A stretch of DNA of 64,000 bases from Gordonia amarae NBRC 15530. GTDB lineage: Bacteria; Actinomycetota; Actinomycetes; Mycobacteriales; Mycobacteriaceae. Both the position numbers and the translations under genes were made by a program. The stretch covers positions 1 to 64,000 of the forward strand of contig NZ_BAED01000076.1 in NCBI RefSeq assembly GCF_000241345.1, in the 5' to 3' direction. The notes beneath the pieces are model-generated. The model saw only the letters and a program-made list of their open reading frames with translations, was not told the DNA's origin and ran no database searches. Positions 18,576-26,921 of this stretch are shown here, piece by piece; within the stretch, counting starts at the first letter, position 1, and every line of letters starts with the position of its first letter.

Positions 18576-19895
18576 TTGGCGACTGTGACAAATGTCTTTG
18601 ATCGGCTGATCGGGCAGACCGCTGCCGAGGCGGAATTGCGCGCCGCCGCGCGTGCGGCCAGGGGGGCCGCGGCCCGGCTCGACGAGGCCGCCGCGGGCGC
18701 CGTCTCGATGTTCGCCGACCCCGGAGGCGACCCCGACGGTGACACCCCCGATGGGGGCACGGCCGACGAGTTCGACGCCGCCTCCCGGGCGTCGATGACG
18801 CACGCCTGGCTGTTCACCGGCCCACCCGGATCCGGCCGGTCGGTGGCCGCGACCGCCTTCGCCGCCGCCCTGCAATGCCAGGCCGACGACCCCGCCGACG
18901 TCGGCTGCGGCGAATGCCGCGCCTGCGTGACCGTGATGGCCCAGACCCACGCCGACGTCCGGCACGTCGTTCCCGACGGTCTGAGCCTGTCGGTCGCGGT
19001 GGTCCGCGAGATCGTGCAGCTGGCCTCGCGCCGCCCCGGCACCGGACGCTGGCAGATCGTCATCGTCGAGGACGCCGACCGGCTCACCGAGTCGGCCGCC
19101 AACGCGCTGCTCAAGGTGGTCGAGGAGCCGCCCGCCCGCACCGTGTTCCTGCTGTGCGCGCCGTCGGTCGACCCCGAGGACATCTCGGTCACGCTGCGTT
19201 CGAGGTGCCGGCACGTCGCGCTCGGCGCCCCGGCCGTAGACGCGATCGCCCGGGTTCTCGTCGAACGCGACGGTATCGACGAGACCAAGGCGCGCTGGGC
19301 GGCGTCGGTGTGCGGCGGTCACGTGGGCCGCGCCAAACGCCTGGCCACCGACGACGACGCAGTCGCCCAGCGCGAACAGGCCCTCGGCCTGGCCCGCGCC
19401 GCCACCCGCGACTCCACCGCCTACGCCGCCGCCGAGGCCCTCGTGCGCTCGGCGGAGGAGGCCGCGAAGGCGCTCAGCGCCCAGCTCGACGCCGCCGAAC
19501 TCGAGGAGTTCAGGACCGCCCTCGGTGCGGGCGGCGAGGGGAAGGGCACCGCCCGCATGCCCCGCGGCAGCGCCGGGGCCCTCAAGGACCTGGAGAAACG
19601 GCAGAAATCCAGGGCCACCCGCGTCGGCCGCGACGTCCTGGACCGGGCACTGGTCGACCTGGCCGCCCTGTTCCGCGACGCCCTGCTGCTGTCGATGGGG
19701 GCGCACGTCACCGCGATGCACCCCGACAAGACCGACTCCCTCACCACCGGCATGGCCGACTACGCAAGTCCCGAACAACTGTTGTGCTGTGTCGACGCCG
19801 TCCTCGACTGCCGCGAGGCCCTCGACCAGAACGTCAAACCCAAGTTCGCGCTCGACGCGATGGTCGGCAAGGTCAACCTCGCACTCAAACGCTGA
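18576..19895 (+). CDS. holB: DNA polymerase III subunit delta'
   Basis: About 439 residues. It is a clamp-loader subunit, AAA+ fold. The Walker-A-like loop is GPPGSGRS, in which the usual lysine is Arg, consistent with a delta' that does not hydrolyse ATP. A four-cysteine zinc module follows (CQADDPADVGCGECRACVTV), then EDADRLTESAANALLKVVEE and the SRC motif (LRSRCRHV). The TTG at 18576 was chosen because AGGAG (18564-18568) is well spaced; a GTG three codons later is possible. An alanine-rich insert of about 35 residues (near 20-60) enlarges it relative to Rv3644c. A strong terminator follows. Confidence 0.93.
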   Translation: MATVTNVFDRLIGQTAAEAELRAAARAARGAAARLDEAAAGAVSMFADPGGDPDGDTPDGGTADEFDAASRASMTHAWLFTGPPGSGRSVAATAFAAALQCQADDPADVGCGECRACVTVMAQTHADVRHVVPDGLSLSVAVVREIVQLASRRPGTGRWQIVIVEDADRLTESAANALLKVVEEPPARTVFLLCAPSVDPEDISVTLRSRCRHVALGAPAVDAIARVLVERDGIDETKARWAASVCGGHVGRAKRLATDDDAVAQREQALGLARAATRDSTAYAAAEALVRSAEEAAKALSAQLDAAELEEFRTALGAGGEGKGTARMPRGSAGALKDLEKRQKSRATRVGRDVLDRALVDLAALFRDALLLSMGAHVTAMHPDKTDSLTTGMADYASPEQLLCCVDAVLDCREALDQNVKPKFALDAMVGKVNLALKR

Positions 19896-19911
19896 ACCCT
19901 CCGATGCTGAA

Positions 19912-19953
19912 CCCGAGACGCCGGACAACCATGATGGTTGTCCGGCGTCTCGG
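19912..19953 (+). terminator. Terminator after holB
   Basis: An 18-bp perfect stem (19913-19930 with 19936-19953, arms CCGAGACGCCGGACAACC) is capped by an A-T pair and a TGA loop. It lies between holB (+) and the VOC gene (-) and can act for both. Confidence 0.88.
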
Positions 19954-19965
19954 CATCGGTGTGAC

Positions 19966-20376
19966 TCAGGCGGTGACGTTGCCGAAGCGCAGCCCGTTCC
20001 CGAACGGATCCCGGGCACCGAAATCACGACCGTAGTCCTTGTCGCTGGGCGGATCGGTGATCTCGACACCCGCCGCGACGAGTTCCTCGTACGCCGCGTC
20101 GACGTCGTCGGTCTGGAACGCCAGCCAGCCGCCGCCCGCCCCCTTGGCGACGAGTTCGCGGACGGTGTCGGCGGTGCCGGGATCCTGGGCGGGCGGCCCC
20201 GGGCGCTCCAGCAGGATCTCCCGGTTGTCGCCGGGGACGCGGACGGTCAGCCAGCGCATGAAGCCGAGGTCGGCGTCGGTGCCCACTTCGAGGCCGAGCT
20301 TGTTGACGTAGAAGTCGAGGGCCTCGTCCTGGTCGAGAACGAAGATCGAGGACATTCTGGTGTGTGAGAGTTTCAT
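19966..20376 (-). CDS. VOC-family (glyoxalase/bleomycin-resistance fold) protein
   Basis: This 136-residue protein is one vicinal-oxygen-chelate domain pair. It starts MKLSHTRMSSIFVLDQDEAL and has FYVNKLGLEVGTDADL, ending with FGARDPFGNGLRFG, typical of single-gene glyoxalase-like proteins. Substrate and metal dependence cannot be read from the sequence. It lies 10 bp downstream of an AraC regulator on the same strand, a common pairing, and is probably controlled by it. Confidence 0.88.
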   Translation of the reverse strand: MKLSHTRMSSIFVLDQDEALDFYVNKLGLEVGTDADLGFMRWLTVRVPGDNREILLERPGPPAQDPGTADTVRELVAKGAGGGWLAFQTDDVDAAYEELVAAGVEITDPPSDKDYGRDFGARDPFGNGLRFGNVTA

Positions 20377-20386
20377 GGGAATGACG

Positions 20387-20845
20387 CTAGGCGTCGCCGC
20401 CGGGGGCGCGCTTCCTTGAAATCGACGGATGTGTGTGGGTGCTCGGCCGGGTCCACCGCTTCACGAAACTGTTGTGCGGGCCGTCGGGCGGATGGTTCGC
20501 GTCGTCGGCCCGGTACGCGGACGGCGACACCCCGACAACCGACGAGAACAGCTGGCTGAACGCGCCCAGACTGTCGTAGCCGACCCGCAGGCACACCTCG
20601 GTGACGGGCAGATCGGTGGTGCGCAGCAGGAACATCGCCCGCTCGACGCGGCGCCGCTGCAGGTACCGGTGCGGGGTCTCACCGAACGTCGCCGCGAACG
20701 TCCGGATCAGGTGGTCGGGCGACATCGCGGCCTGTCTCGCGAGAGTCGCGATGTCGAGGGGGTCGGCGTAGTCGCGGTCGAGGCGGTCCCGGATGCGCAG
20801 CATCTCGCGGTTGGCGCGGACCCTGTCCTCGGACGTACCGGCCAT
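20387..20845 (-). CDS. AraC-family transcriptional regulator (short)
   Basis: This 152-residue protein is mainly the AraC DNA-binding domain (about 15-115): two helix-turn-helix units, AALARQ-type (IATLARQAAMSPDHLIRTFA) and TEVCLRVGYDSLGAFSQLFS. There is no sensor domain of note. Its ATG overlaps the stop of the spermidine-synthase-like gene (TGATG), so it may be translated from the same message. The frame is open upstream, but that stretch is antisense to the synthase gene. The adjacent VOC gene is the likely target. Confidence 0.88.
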   Translation of the reverse strand: MAGTSEDRVRANREMLRIRDRLDRDYADPLDIATLARQAAMSPDHLIRTFAATFGETPHRYLQRRRVERAMFLLRTTDLPVTEVCLRVGYDSLGAFSQLFSSVVGVSPSAYRADDANHPPDGPHNSFVKRWTRPSTHTHPSISRKRAPGGDA

Positions 20846-22425
20846 CAGTAGAGGGCCCACTCGGATTGGGCGTACCGCAGGATCCGGGGGTCCATCAGCG
20901 TCGACGCCGGTACGTCGAGGCGACCGCGGTCCTTCGGGAACACCGCTGCGGCGGCCAGCTCGTCGGGGGTGAGAAAGCGCAACGAGGCCGGGTCGCCGCC
21001 CGGGTACCGCATCGTCAGCGCCGGGGTGCCGCGGCCGGCGAGGACGAAACCCCAGTCGCCGAACGACGGCACGTCGACGTGGTAAGGGACGGTGCGCAGC
21101 CCGGCCGCCCGCACCGTCGCATCGATACACCAGTACGAGCGTGGTGCGAAGTACGGCGACCCCGCCTGCACGACGAGCCGGCCGCCGTCGGCGAGGTGCG
21201 CGCGGGCCAGCGAGTAGAACTCCACCGAGTACAGCTTGGCGGTCGCCGTCTCGTCGGGGTCGGGCATGTCGATGATGATCACGTCGTAGTGCTGCCGGTT
21301 CTTCCGCAGCCACGAGAATGCATCCGCGGCAACGATATTCGCGCGCGGATCGGTCATCGACCCCCGATTGAGTGCGCGCAGGCGGGGGTCGTGCCGGGCC
21401 AGCGAGATCATCTCCGGGTCCAGTTCGACGAGCGTGGCCTGGCGGACCTCCCGGTAGCGCAGCACCTCCCGCAGTGCCAGACCGTCGCCGCCACCCAGGA
21501 TCAGCACCGACTCGGCGCGGCCGGCCCCACCTCCCCCGGACATCGCCGGATGCACCAGCGACTCGTGATACCGGTATTCGTCGATCGAGGAGAACTGCAG
21601 GTCGCCGTTGAGGAACAGCCGGGTGTCGGGGCCGGCCGGGGTGCCGCGTTCGGTGATGACGATGTCCTGGTAGGGGGTGCGTTCAGCGGCGACGATCGGG
21701 TCGCGGAACAGGGCCTGACGTGCGGTGACCTCGAACCGTCCGGACAGAACCAGGGCCGCCACCAGCACCGCGGCCACCGCGCACGCCGCGACGCCCAACA
21801 GCGTCGCGACGAGTGGCCGCAGCGCCCGCCGGAACAGCACGAACACCAGAAAGCAGCCGGCGACGGCGTTGACGAGCCCGACGATGATCGCCCCGCGCAA
21901 CTGCCCGAACCACGGCAGCAGCAGGAACGGGAAACACAGGCCGCCGACGAGGGCGCCGATGTAGTCGACGGCGAAGATGTCGGCGACCGCCGACCCGGCG
22001 TCCTGCCTGCGGATCCGCTGCAGCAGCACCATCAGCAGCGGTATCTCGGCACCGATCAGCAGACCGAGCACGAACGCCACCACGACCAGCGCCGGCGTGT
22101 AGAACTCCAGATAGGCGAACGCCCAGTACAGGGCCATCACCGACAGGCCGCCGAGCAGCGCCAGCGCCAGTTCGATCACCGCGAACGCGACCGTCGCGTG
22201 CCGTTGCAGCGGTTTGGCGGCCAGCGACCCGATGCCCATCGCGAACACCATCACCGACAGCACGATCGACGCCTGGGTGGCGGTGTTGCCGATGAGGAAC
22301 GAACCCAGCGACACCAGCGCGAGCTCGTACACCAGCCCGCAGGCGGCACACACGAACACGACGGCCAGCAGCGCCGCCCTGGCTGTCGTCCGTCGCCCGG
22401 CCGGCTGGGCCGCGGCCGTCACCAC
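20845..22425 (-). CDS. Membrane-fused spermidine-synthase-like protein
   Basis: About 526 residues. The N-terminal half (about 20-215) has roughly seven membrane helices. The C-terminal half is a polyamine-aminopropyltransferase-like Rossmann domain with VLILGGGDGLALREVLRYRE, VELDPEMISLARHDP and DVIIIDMPDPDETATAKLYS. The last contains the DxPDP-type motif where spermidine synthases place catalytic Asp. Aminopropyl transfer to a polyamine at the membrane is likely but unproven. It starts at a GTG overlapping the TAG of the DUF350 gene. Together with DUF350, DUF4247, DUF2617 and DUF4178 genes it forms one compact minus-strand operon, a cluster that recurs in actinobacteria. Confidence 0.88.
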   Translation of the reverse strand: MVTAAAQPAGRRTTARAALLAVVFVCAACGLVYELALVSLGSFLIGNTATQASIVLSVMVFAMGIGSLAAKPLQRHATVAFAVIELALALLGGLSVMALYWAFAYLEFYTPALVVVAFVLGLLIGAEIPLLMVLLQRIRRQDAGSAVADIFAVDYIGALVGGLCFPFLLLPWFGQLRGAIIVGLVNAVAGCFLVFVLFRRALRPLVATLLGVAACAVAAVLVAALVLSGRFEVTARQALFRDPIVAAERTPYQDIVITERGTPAGPDTRLFLNGDLQFSSIDEYRYHESLVHPAMSGGGGAGRAESVLILGGGDGLALREVLRYREVRQATLVELDPEMISLARHDPRLRALNRGSMTDPRANIVAADAFSWLRKNRQHYDVIIIDMPDPDETATAKLYSVEFYSLARAHLADGGRLVVQAGSPYFAPRSYWCIDATVRAAGLRTVPYHVDVPSFGDWGFVLAGRGTPALTMRYPGGDPASLRFLTPDELAAAAVFPKDRGRLDVPASTLMDPRILRYAQSEWALY

Positions 22426-22850
22426 TACAGGATCGACACGGCGACGATGACACCGATCGCCACGTGCAGGGTGACGTGCACCCACACCGCCGGATGCGGG
22501 TTCTCGTCGAGCAGGATCTCGCCGAGCCGGCCCGGGGTGAGCAGGTCGATCAGGACGAACGCCACCGCCATGATCACCAGCCCGATCAGCGAGTACACGA
22601 TCGTGTAGATGAGTCCCTCGCCCAGATCGCCTTCGCTGGCGACGATGGCGGCGGCCACGATGATCGCCTCCCCGGCCAGGTTGGAGCTGACCAGGACCGC
22701 CGCGTTGCGGTTGCGGGTGCCCCACAGCTGGGTGCTCAACTTGCCCGGGGTGAGGGCGTCGACGACGACGAACGAGACCGCCATCAGCACCACACCGACA
22801 CCCGCGTACGCGGCGGCCGAATACGAGTTCTCGATCAGGTTGTCCAGCAT
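22425..22850 (-). CDS. DUF350 membrane protein
   Basis: This 141-residue protein has four predicted membrane helices arranged as two similar halves: YAGVGVVLMAVSFVVVDALTPGKL in the first and LIGLVIMAVAFVLIDLLTPGRL in the second. The repeated D-LTPG(K/R)L motif after helices 1 and 3 is the DUF350 hallmark. GAGGAGAGGC gives a strong ribosome-binding site. The gene is coupled to the spermidine-synthase gene by a one-base overlap. DUF350 proteins are small channel- or transporter-like proteins of unknown function, often found with polyamine-synthase-type enzymes and stress membrane proteins. Confidence 0.9.
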   Translation of the reverse strand: MLDNLIENSYSAAAYAGVGVVLMAVSFVVVDALTPGKLSTQLWGTRNRNAAVLVSSNLAGEAIIVAAAIVASEGDLGEGLIYTIVYSLIGLVIMAVAFVLIDLLTPGRLGEILLDENPHPAVWVHVTLHVAIGVIVAVSIL

Positions 22851-22903
22851 GCCTCTCCTCTGTCTGCCGCGTTATTTCCCGCTGCCCCTATTTGCCAGTG
22901 CCC

Positions 22904-23392
22904 CTATTTGCCACTGCCGCTGCCACCGCCGCGATTGCCGCTGCCCGACCCCGAGTACGCCGGCGTCGGCACCCAGTAGTGGCCCACGTAGCTGTGGTAG
23001 TGGGTGTACCCGCTGCTGTAGTCCTTGCTCACCATCACCCGGGTCTTGGTCGACTGATAGGGGAACAGGCCGATCAGGTAGTCCGGGTACTGCAGGAAGG
23101 TCCCGGACTGCCCGCCCGAGGTCGCGGTGCGCTGATCGGTGGGCTTCTCGGCCTTGCGCAGCTGCGTCACCACCGTCGACGGGGGCTTGTCGGCGATGTA
23201 CGCCTTCACGTTGCCCTCGTCGAGGGAGGTGGTGCGCGTGTACTTCGATGTCACATAGTTGCGGGCCCCGCTGCGCGCGACGTCGGCGGTACAGGTGGCG
23301 ACCATCGCCAGGGCGGCGACCACGATGATCAACCCGATGATGATGTTGCGGATCCGGTTGAGCCGGTCCCGCGGATCCCCGGAATCGCTCAC
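22904..23392 (-). CDS. DUF4247 protein
   Basis: This 162-residue protein has one N-terminal membrane anchor (about 15-35, NIIIGLIIVVAALAMVATC), an extracytoplasmic domain with VTSKYTRTTSLDEGNVKAYI and FLQYPDYLIGLFPY, and a Ser/Gly tail (SGSGSGNRGGGSGSGK). Its size and pattern match DUF4247. A 16-bp direct repeat (CCCCTATTTGCCA-G/C-TG) spans the stop codon, so the end of the gene looks recently duplicated. It is the middle gene of the DUF4178-to-synthase operon. Confidence 0.85.
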   Translation of the reverse strand: MSDSGDPRDRLNRIRNIIIGLIIVVAALAMVATCTADVARSGARNYVTSKYTRTTSLDEGNVKAYIADKPPSTVVTQLRKAEKPTDQRTATSGGQSGTFLQYPDYLIGLFPYQSTKTRVMVSKDYSSGYTHYHSYVGHYWVPTPAYSGSGSGNRGGGSGSGK

Positions 23393-23408
23393 CGCCGCAC
23401 CCGGCCCG

Positions 23409-24029
23409 TCACGCTTGCGTCCTGTTGTGCGCGACGCCCTGACGCCACAGCGAACTCGACGTCACCACCACCTCGCCGGTCTGCGGATACGTGTGCCAGG
23501 TGCGCCAGGTGATCAGCACCTCCGACCCGGGATCGCCGGTGCCGGGACCGGCGACGATGGCCGTCAGCGCCAGCGGCGACCCGGGGAACCGGCCGAGCAG
23601 CGCGGGCAGTCCGCGGCGGTGATGATCGTCGACCTCGGCGACGATGTCCGCCACCGCCGCGGTGAGGCCGTCGTCGTCCATGGTCTCGGTGCGGGCGTTG
23701 AAGTAGTAGCCCGACTCCTGGAACGACGACGGCAGATCCGAGGTGACCTCCGGCAGGCAGGCCACGGTCTCCAGCAACTGTCCGTGCCGTTGCGGATGCT
23801 GCCCGACCAGCACCTGATGGCTGGCGCCGAGCAGCCGCAACGACACCGGCAGTCCGGCCACCTCGCCGTCCGCCTGCGCCAGGGGTTCCTGCAGCGGCGC
23901 GGTCAGCGAGAAACCGAGCCCGCTCGCCGAGGTGTCGGCGTAGGCGACGGACAGGTCGGCGTACGGGGCCGGTTTCACCGGGGCATCGGGGATCGGGGCG
24001 TCCGGGGTCGGGGGTGTCAGGGGAGTCAT
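23409..24029 (-). CDS. DUF2617 protein
   Basis: About 206 residues, soluble. It contains LSVAYADTSASGLGFSL, the segment ASHQVLVGQ and WRTWHTYPQTGEVVVT, as in the actinobacterial DUF2617 family. It has no known activity. The ATG overlaps the stop of the DUF4178 gene (TGATG), so the two are translationally coupled. The reading frame upstream of this ATG is an antisense shadow of DUF4178. Confidence 0.85.
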   Translation of the reverse strand: MTPLTPPTPDAPIPDAPVKPAPYADLSVAYADTSASGLGFSLTAPLQEPLAQADGEVAGLPVSLRLLGASHQVLVGQHPQRHGQLLETVACLPEVTSDLPSSFQESGYYFNARTETMDDDGLTAAVADIVAEVDDHHRRGLPALLGRFPGSPLALTAIVAGPGTGDPGSEVLITWRTWHTYPQTGEVVVTSSSLWRQGVAHNRTQA

Positions 24030-24658
24030 CACACGCCCGGGGTCGTCGACGGATAGATGCGGTACTCGCCGCGGCCGAGCACCTCGCCGCGCGCGGCCTC
24101 CCAGCCGCTGCCGTAGTCCTCGAACGACAAGCGCTGGTCGCCGCTTTCGTAGTCGTGGTAGGCCATGACCCCGCTCGCGGCCACCCCGGTGGTGCCCGTG
24201 GAGGTGAAGCGGGCCTGCCCGGACTCGTCGGACGTATACCGGCGCCCGTCGAGGTCGAGGGTGTACGGGCCGGGGCTGATGGTGTCCGGCCCGACCTCCT
24301 GCCAGAGCACGACTTCGAGATCGGGGTCGTCCTCGACGGAGATCCAGCTCTTGCGGCCGGTCCCGGTGTCGATGAAGTTCTCGGTCCACTCATAGCCGTC
24401 CTGCCGCAGCCGCAGCGTGCCGCGCACGGCGAAGGTCTGGCCACGGATCTCGATCATGTCGCCCGGGACGAGGTTGCGCGGGTTGCCGCGGACGGCGTCG
24501 TCGTCGGCGCTGGAGAACGGGTCGCGCGGGGCGTACGCCCGGGCGGCCACCGCATCGGTCTGCGCCTGCCGGGCCCGCCGATTGCCCAGGAAGTTGAAGA
24601 TGACGACGACCGCGATGATCGCGAGCAGAGCCACGACGATGATCAGCAGGTACTCCAT
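24029..24658 (-). CDS. DUF4178 protein
   Basis: About 209 residues from MEYLLIIVVALLAIIA. One N-terminal membrane helix is followed by a basic linker (NRRARQAQ) and a beta-rich DUF4178 domain (about 60-205) with LVPGDMIEIRGQTFAVRG and WISVEDDPDLEVVLWQEV. It is the first gene of the five-gene operon. The domain is known in bacteria from clusters with DUF350 and polyamine-type synthases; its role is not established. Upstream in-frame ATGs were rejected because they enter the terminator region of hsp20. Confidence 0.85.
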   Translation of the reverse strand: MEYLLIIVVALLAIIAVVVIFNFLGNRRARQAQTDAVAARAYAPRDPFSSADDDAVRGNPRNLVPGDMIEIRGQTFAVRGTLRLRQDGYEWTENFIDTGTGRKSWISVEDDPDLEVVLWQEVGPDTISPGPYTLDLDGRRYTSDESGQARFTSTGTTGVAASGVMAYHDYESGDQRLSFEDYGSGWEAARGEVLGRGEYRIYPSTTPGV

Positions 24659-24714
24659 TGGGTCGACAATACTGTGTACCGCGGTGTTCATCCCGGCGCA
24701 GGACCCGCACGTGA

Positions 24715-24753
24715 AAGGGCGCACAGCACCGGGTTGCGGTGCTGTGCGCCCTT
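24715..24753 (-). terminator. Terminator after hsp20
   Basis: A 16-bp perfect stem (AAGGGCGCACAGCACC at 24715-24730 with 24738-24753) has a 7-base loop. On the minus strand it follows the hsp20 stop and precedes the DUF4178 gene, separating the two transcription units. Confidence 0.85.
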
Positions 24754-24781
24754 GCCTTCCGGGATCAGGGCCTTCCGGGGG

Positions 24782-25369
24782 TCACTCGGCGGTGGTATCC
24801 GCCGCGGTGGTGCCGGCGGTGCTGTCCGCAGTCCCCTCCGGGGTGGCCTCCGCCGTGGTTTCGGCGGCCGGGGCGGCGTCGGCGATCTCGATCTTGCGGG
24901 CCTGCGCCGGCTCGGCCTTGGGGACCTCGAGCCGGAGCACGCCGTCGGCGAGCGTCGCGCCCACCTGATCGGCCGCCACCTCGCCCGGGAGCGAGAGCCG
25001 GTAGTCGAACGAGCCGGTGCGCCGGGTCTGATGCCGGACCTGTCCCTCGCGCTCGGTCACCGTGGTCTGCCCGTGCACGTGGAGCGCGTTGTCGTCGAGT
25101 TCGACGGTGATGTCCTCACGCTTGATGCCGGGAAGTTCGGCCTCGATGACGAACGCCTTCTCGGTCTCGCTGACGGTAACCGCCGGAGTCCACGCCGCGG
25201 CGCGCTGCTCGACGCCCGCGAAGGCGTTGTCGAACAGGCGGTTGGACAGCTCGAAGAATTCGCGGCCGAACGGGTCGTCGAAGACACCGAACGGACGGCG
25301 GGCGGGGGTGCGCACGTAGCGGGCGGGAACGGGACGGCGGGTGGCAACCGTTGTCTTGTAAGCAGGCAT
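24782..25369 (-). CDS. hsp20: Small heat-shock protein (Hsp20/alpha-crystallin)
   Basis: This 195-residue ATP-independent chaperone has an alpha-crystallin domain (about 58-155) with VTVSETEKAFVIEAELPGIK at its start, DITVELDDNALHVHG, FDYRLSLPGEV and ADGVLRLEVPK. The N-terminal arm has FDDPFGREFFELSNRLF. The C-terminal 40 residues are Ala/Thr/Glu-rich low complexity (TTAEATPEGTAD), longer than in most members. A perfect inverted repeat of the HspR (HAIR) type lies about 37 bp upstream of the ATG, so heat induction by relief of HspR repression is likely. Confidence 0.95.
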   Translation of the reverse strand: MPAYKTTVATRRPVPARYVRTPARRPFGVFDDPFGREFFELSNRLFDNAFAGVEQRAAAWTPAVTVSETEKAFVIEAELPGIKREDITVELDDNALHVHGQTTVTEREGQVRHQTRRTGSFDYRLSLPGEVAADQVGATLADGVLRLEVPKAEPAQARKIEIADAAPAAETTAEATPEGTADSTAGTTAADTTAE

Positions 25370-25405
25370 GGTCTGCGCCTTTCTGAGTCTGGGTGAACCT
25401 ACACA

Positions 25406-25430
25406 AAGTTGAGCGCATCTGACTCAACTT
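25406..25430. promoter_or_regulatory. HAIR-like operator (HspR) upstream of hsp20
   Basis: Perfect 8-bp inverted repeat AAGTTGAG-N9-CTCAACTT, close to the known HspR site CTTGAGT-N7-ACTCAAG. It is positioned to overlap the hsp20 promoter. Confidence 0.78.
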
Positions 25431-25493
25431 CTATTCCCGTGGATTTCGCCGGCTCTGTCGGACGCCCGCGATACCGGGCAGTACTCTCGGCTC

Positions 25494-25817
25494 GTGCGAC
25501 TGTGGCGACGCCGATCCACCGAACCCGCCGGGCATGCGGAACTGACCGTTCGCGCCGTCGTCGGGTCCGGGCGGATATCGGTGACGTGGGCGGCGCCCAC
25601 CGCAGACACAGGCACCTACGCCCATGCCCGCATCTTCGTCGCCACTACCGGCGGCCGACCCGACTTCCTCGGTGTGATCGCCCCGGGCGCCACCCTCACC
25701 ACCGACATCGCCCCGGGCACCTACATTGCGATCGCCGAGTCCTACAGCAGCGGAAGCTGGGGCGGCGGCCGCCTCTCCGGCTACGGCCGCAGCCCGGAGT
25801 TCACCGTCGACCCCTGA
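25494..25817 (+). CDS. Hypothetical protein, 107 residues
   Basis: No firm family. It is short, starts GTG, and is beta-rich by composition (LTVRAVVGSGRISVTWAAPT, then HARIFVATTGG and TYIAIAESYSSGSWGGG). The TWAAP pattern recalls fibronectin type III or carbohydrate-binding beta sandwiches, but the match is weak. There is no signal peptide. It stands alone and is transcribed divergently from hsp20. Confidence 0.55.
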   Translation: MRLWRRRSTEPAGHAELTVRAVVGSGRISVTWAAPTADTGTYAHARIFVATTGGRPDFLGVIAPGATLTTDIAPGTYIAIAESYSSGSWGGGRLSGYGRSPEFTVDP

Positions 25818-25837
25818 TCGGCTATCTCCCTGATTCC

Positions 25838-25888
25838 GCTGGTTGAGGTGTGAGGAGCGCACGCGACGAGCCTCGAAACCACGCGAGC
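25838..25888. repeat. REP-like dispersed repeat, copy 1
   Basis: GCTGGTTGAGGTGTGAGGAG ... GACGAGCCTCGAAACCACG. It is the same element as at 36390, 48581, 54261 and 62316, slightly diverged (GTGTGAG for GTGCGAG). It lies in the 234-bp gap before the ABC transporter operon; no promoter was identified in the rest of the gap. Confidence 0.85.
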
Positions 25889-26051
25889 CGAAATTGTCCG
25901 TTTCACACTGTTCCGCAATTCGATTGCCGATATTCGATCGTCGTGACCGAAAGTGTTGAAGGCCGGTCGCTCTTGCGTGATCGTCTAACTCGCACCACCA
26001 ATCCGGGGTCTGATCACGCATCGAACCGCACCGTGAGCGAGAGGGGGATCG

Positions 26052-26921
26052 ATGGCTGTCAATCTGCTGGGCCGCGCCAGGTCCGGCGCACCGGTGATCC
26101 CGGCGACCGCAGGCCGCGGCGCGTCCGGGGATTCCGCGTCGACCGCGAAAACCGTTCCCTGGTACCGGCGTCCGGCACTGCTGCGCGCGATCGCGCCGCT
26201 GACCCTGCTCGTCGCCTGGCAGATCGCCAGCGGCACGGGGCTGCTGTCGGAGGAGATCCTGCCCGCGCCGTCGAAGATCGTCGACGCCGGGGCGCAGGTG
26301 TGGCGTTCGGGCGCGCTCACCGACGCGCTGCTGGTGTCCACGCAGCGCGCCGCGCTCGGTTTCCTGCTCGGGGCGGTACTCGGTATCGGTCTGGGAGTGC
26401 TTGCGGCACTGTCGAAGTTCGGTGAGTACGCCGTTGATCCGCCGCTGCAGATGCTGCGCACCGTGCCGCTGTTCGGCCTGATCCCGCTGTTCATCATCTG
26501 GTTCGGCATCGACGAGGCGCCCAAGGTGTACCTGATCGCCCTCGGTGTGCTGTTCCCGTTGTACCTCAACACCTTTGCCGCGATCCGCCAGCTCGACCCG
26601 AAGCTCATCGAGGTGGGGGAGGTCCTCGGTCTCAGCCGCGGTGAACGGCTGACCAACCTGGTGATCCCCGGTGCGCTGCCGCAGATCCTGGTGGGTATGC
26701 GGCAAAGCCTCGGCATCGCCTGGCTCACCTTGATCGTGGCCGAACAGGTCAACGCCGGTGCGGGCCTGGGCTACATCGTCAACAACGCCCGCGAGTTCCT
26801 GCGCACCGACATCGTCATCTTCGGCCTGCTCGTGTACGGGCTGCTCGGCCTGATCACCGACTCGATCGTGCGCCGCATCGAGGTGTGGGCGCTGCGCTGG
26901 CGACCGGAGGCCGTGCGATGA
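26052..26921 (+). CDS. ssuC: ABC transporter permease, sulfonate/nitrate/taurine type
   Basis: This 289-residue protein has six predicted helices after a low-complexity N-terminal 35 residues. The EAA loop that docks the ATPase is seen as EVGEVLGLSRGERLTNLVIPGALPQ. It belongs to the SsuC/TauC/NrtB type of permeases that import organic sulfonates, taurine or nitrate. Its stop overlaps the ATPase start (ATGA). The sulfur role is favoured by sfnG and sfnB 8 kb downstream, but the substrate is not provable from sequence. Confidence 0.9.
   Translation: MAVNLLGRARSGAPVIPATAGRGASGDSASTAKTVPWYRRPALLRAIAPLTLLVAWQIASGTGLLSEEILPAPSKIVDAGAQVWRSGALTDALLVSTQRAALGFLLGAVLGIGLGVLAALSKFGEYAVDPPLQMLRTVPLFGLIPLFIIWFGIDEAPKVYLIALGVLFPLYLNTFAAIRQLDPKLIEVGEVLGLSRGERLTNLVIPGALPQILVGMRQSLGIAWLTLIVAEQVNAGAGLGYIVNNAREFLRTDIVIFGLLVYGLLGLITDSIVRRIEVWALRWRPEAVR

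Noticed and set aside
20846..21313. N-terminal extension of the AraC regulator
   Set aside because: It overlaps the end of the spermidine-synthase-like gene in another frame; the coupled ATG at 20845 is preferred.
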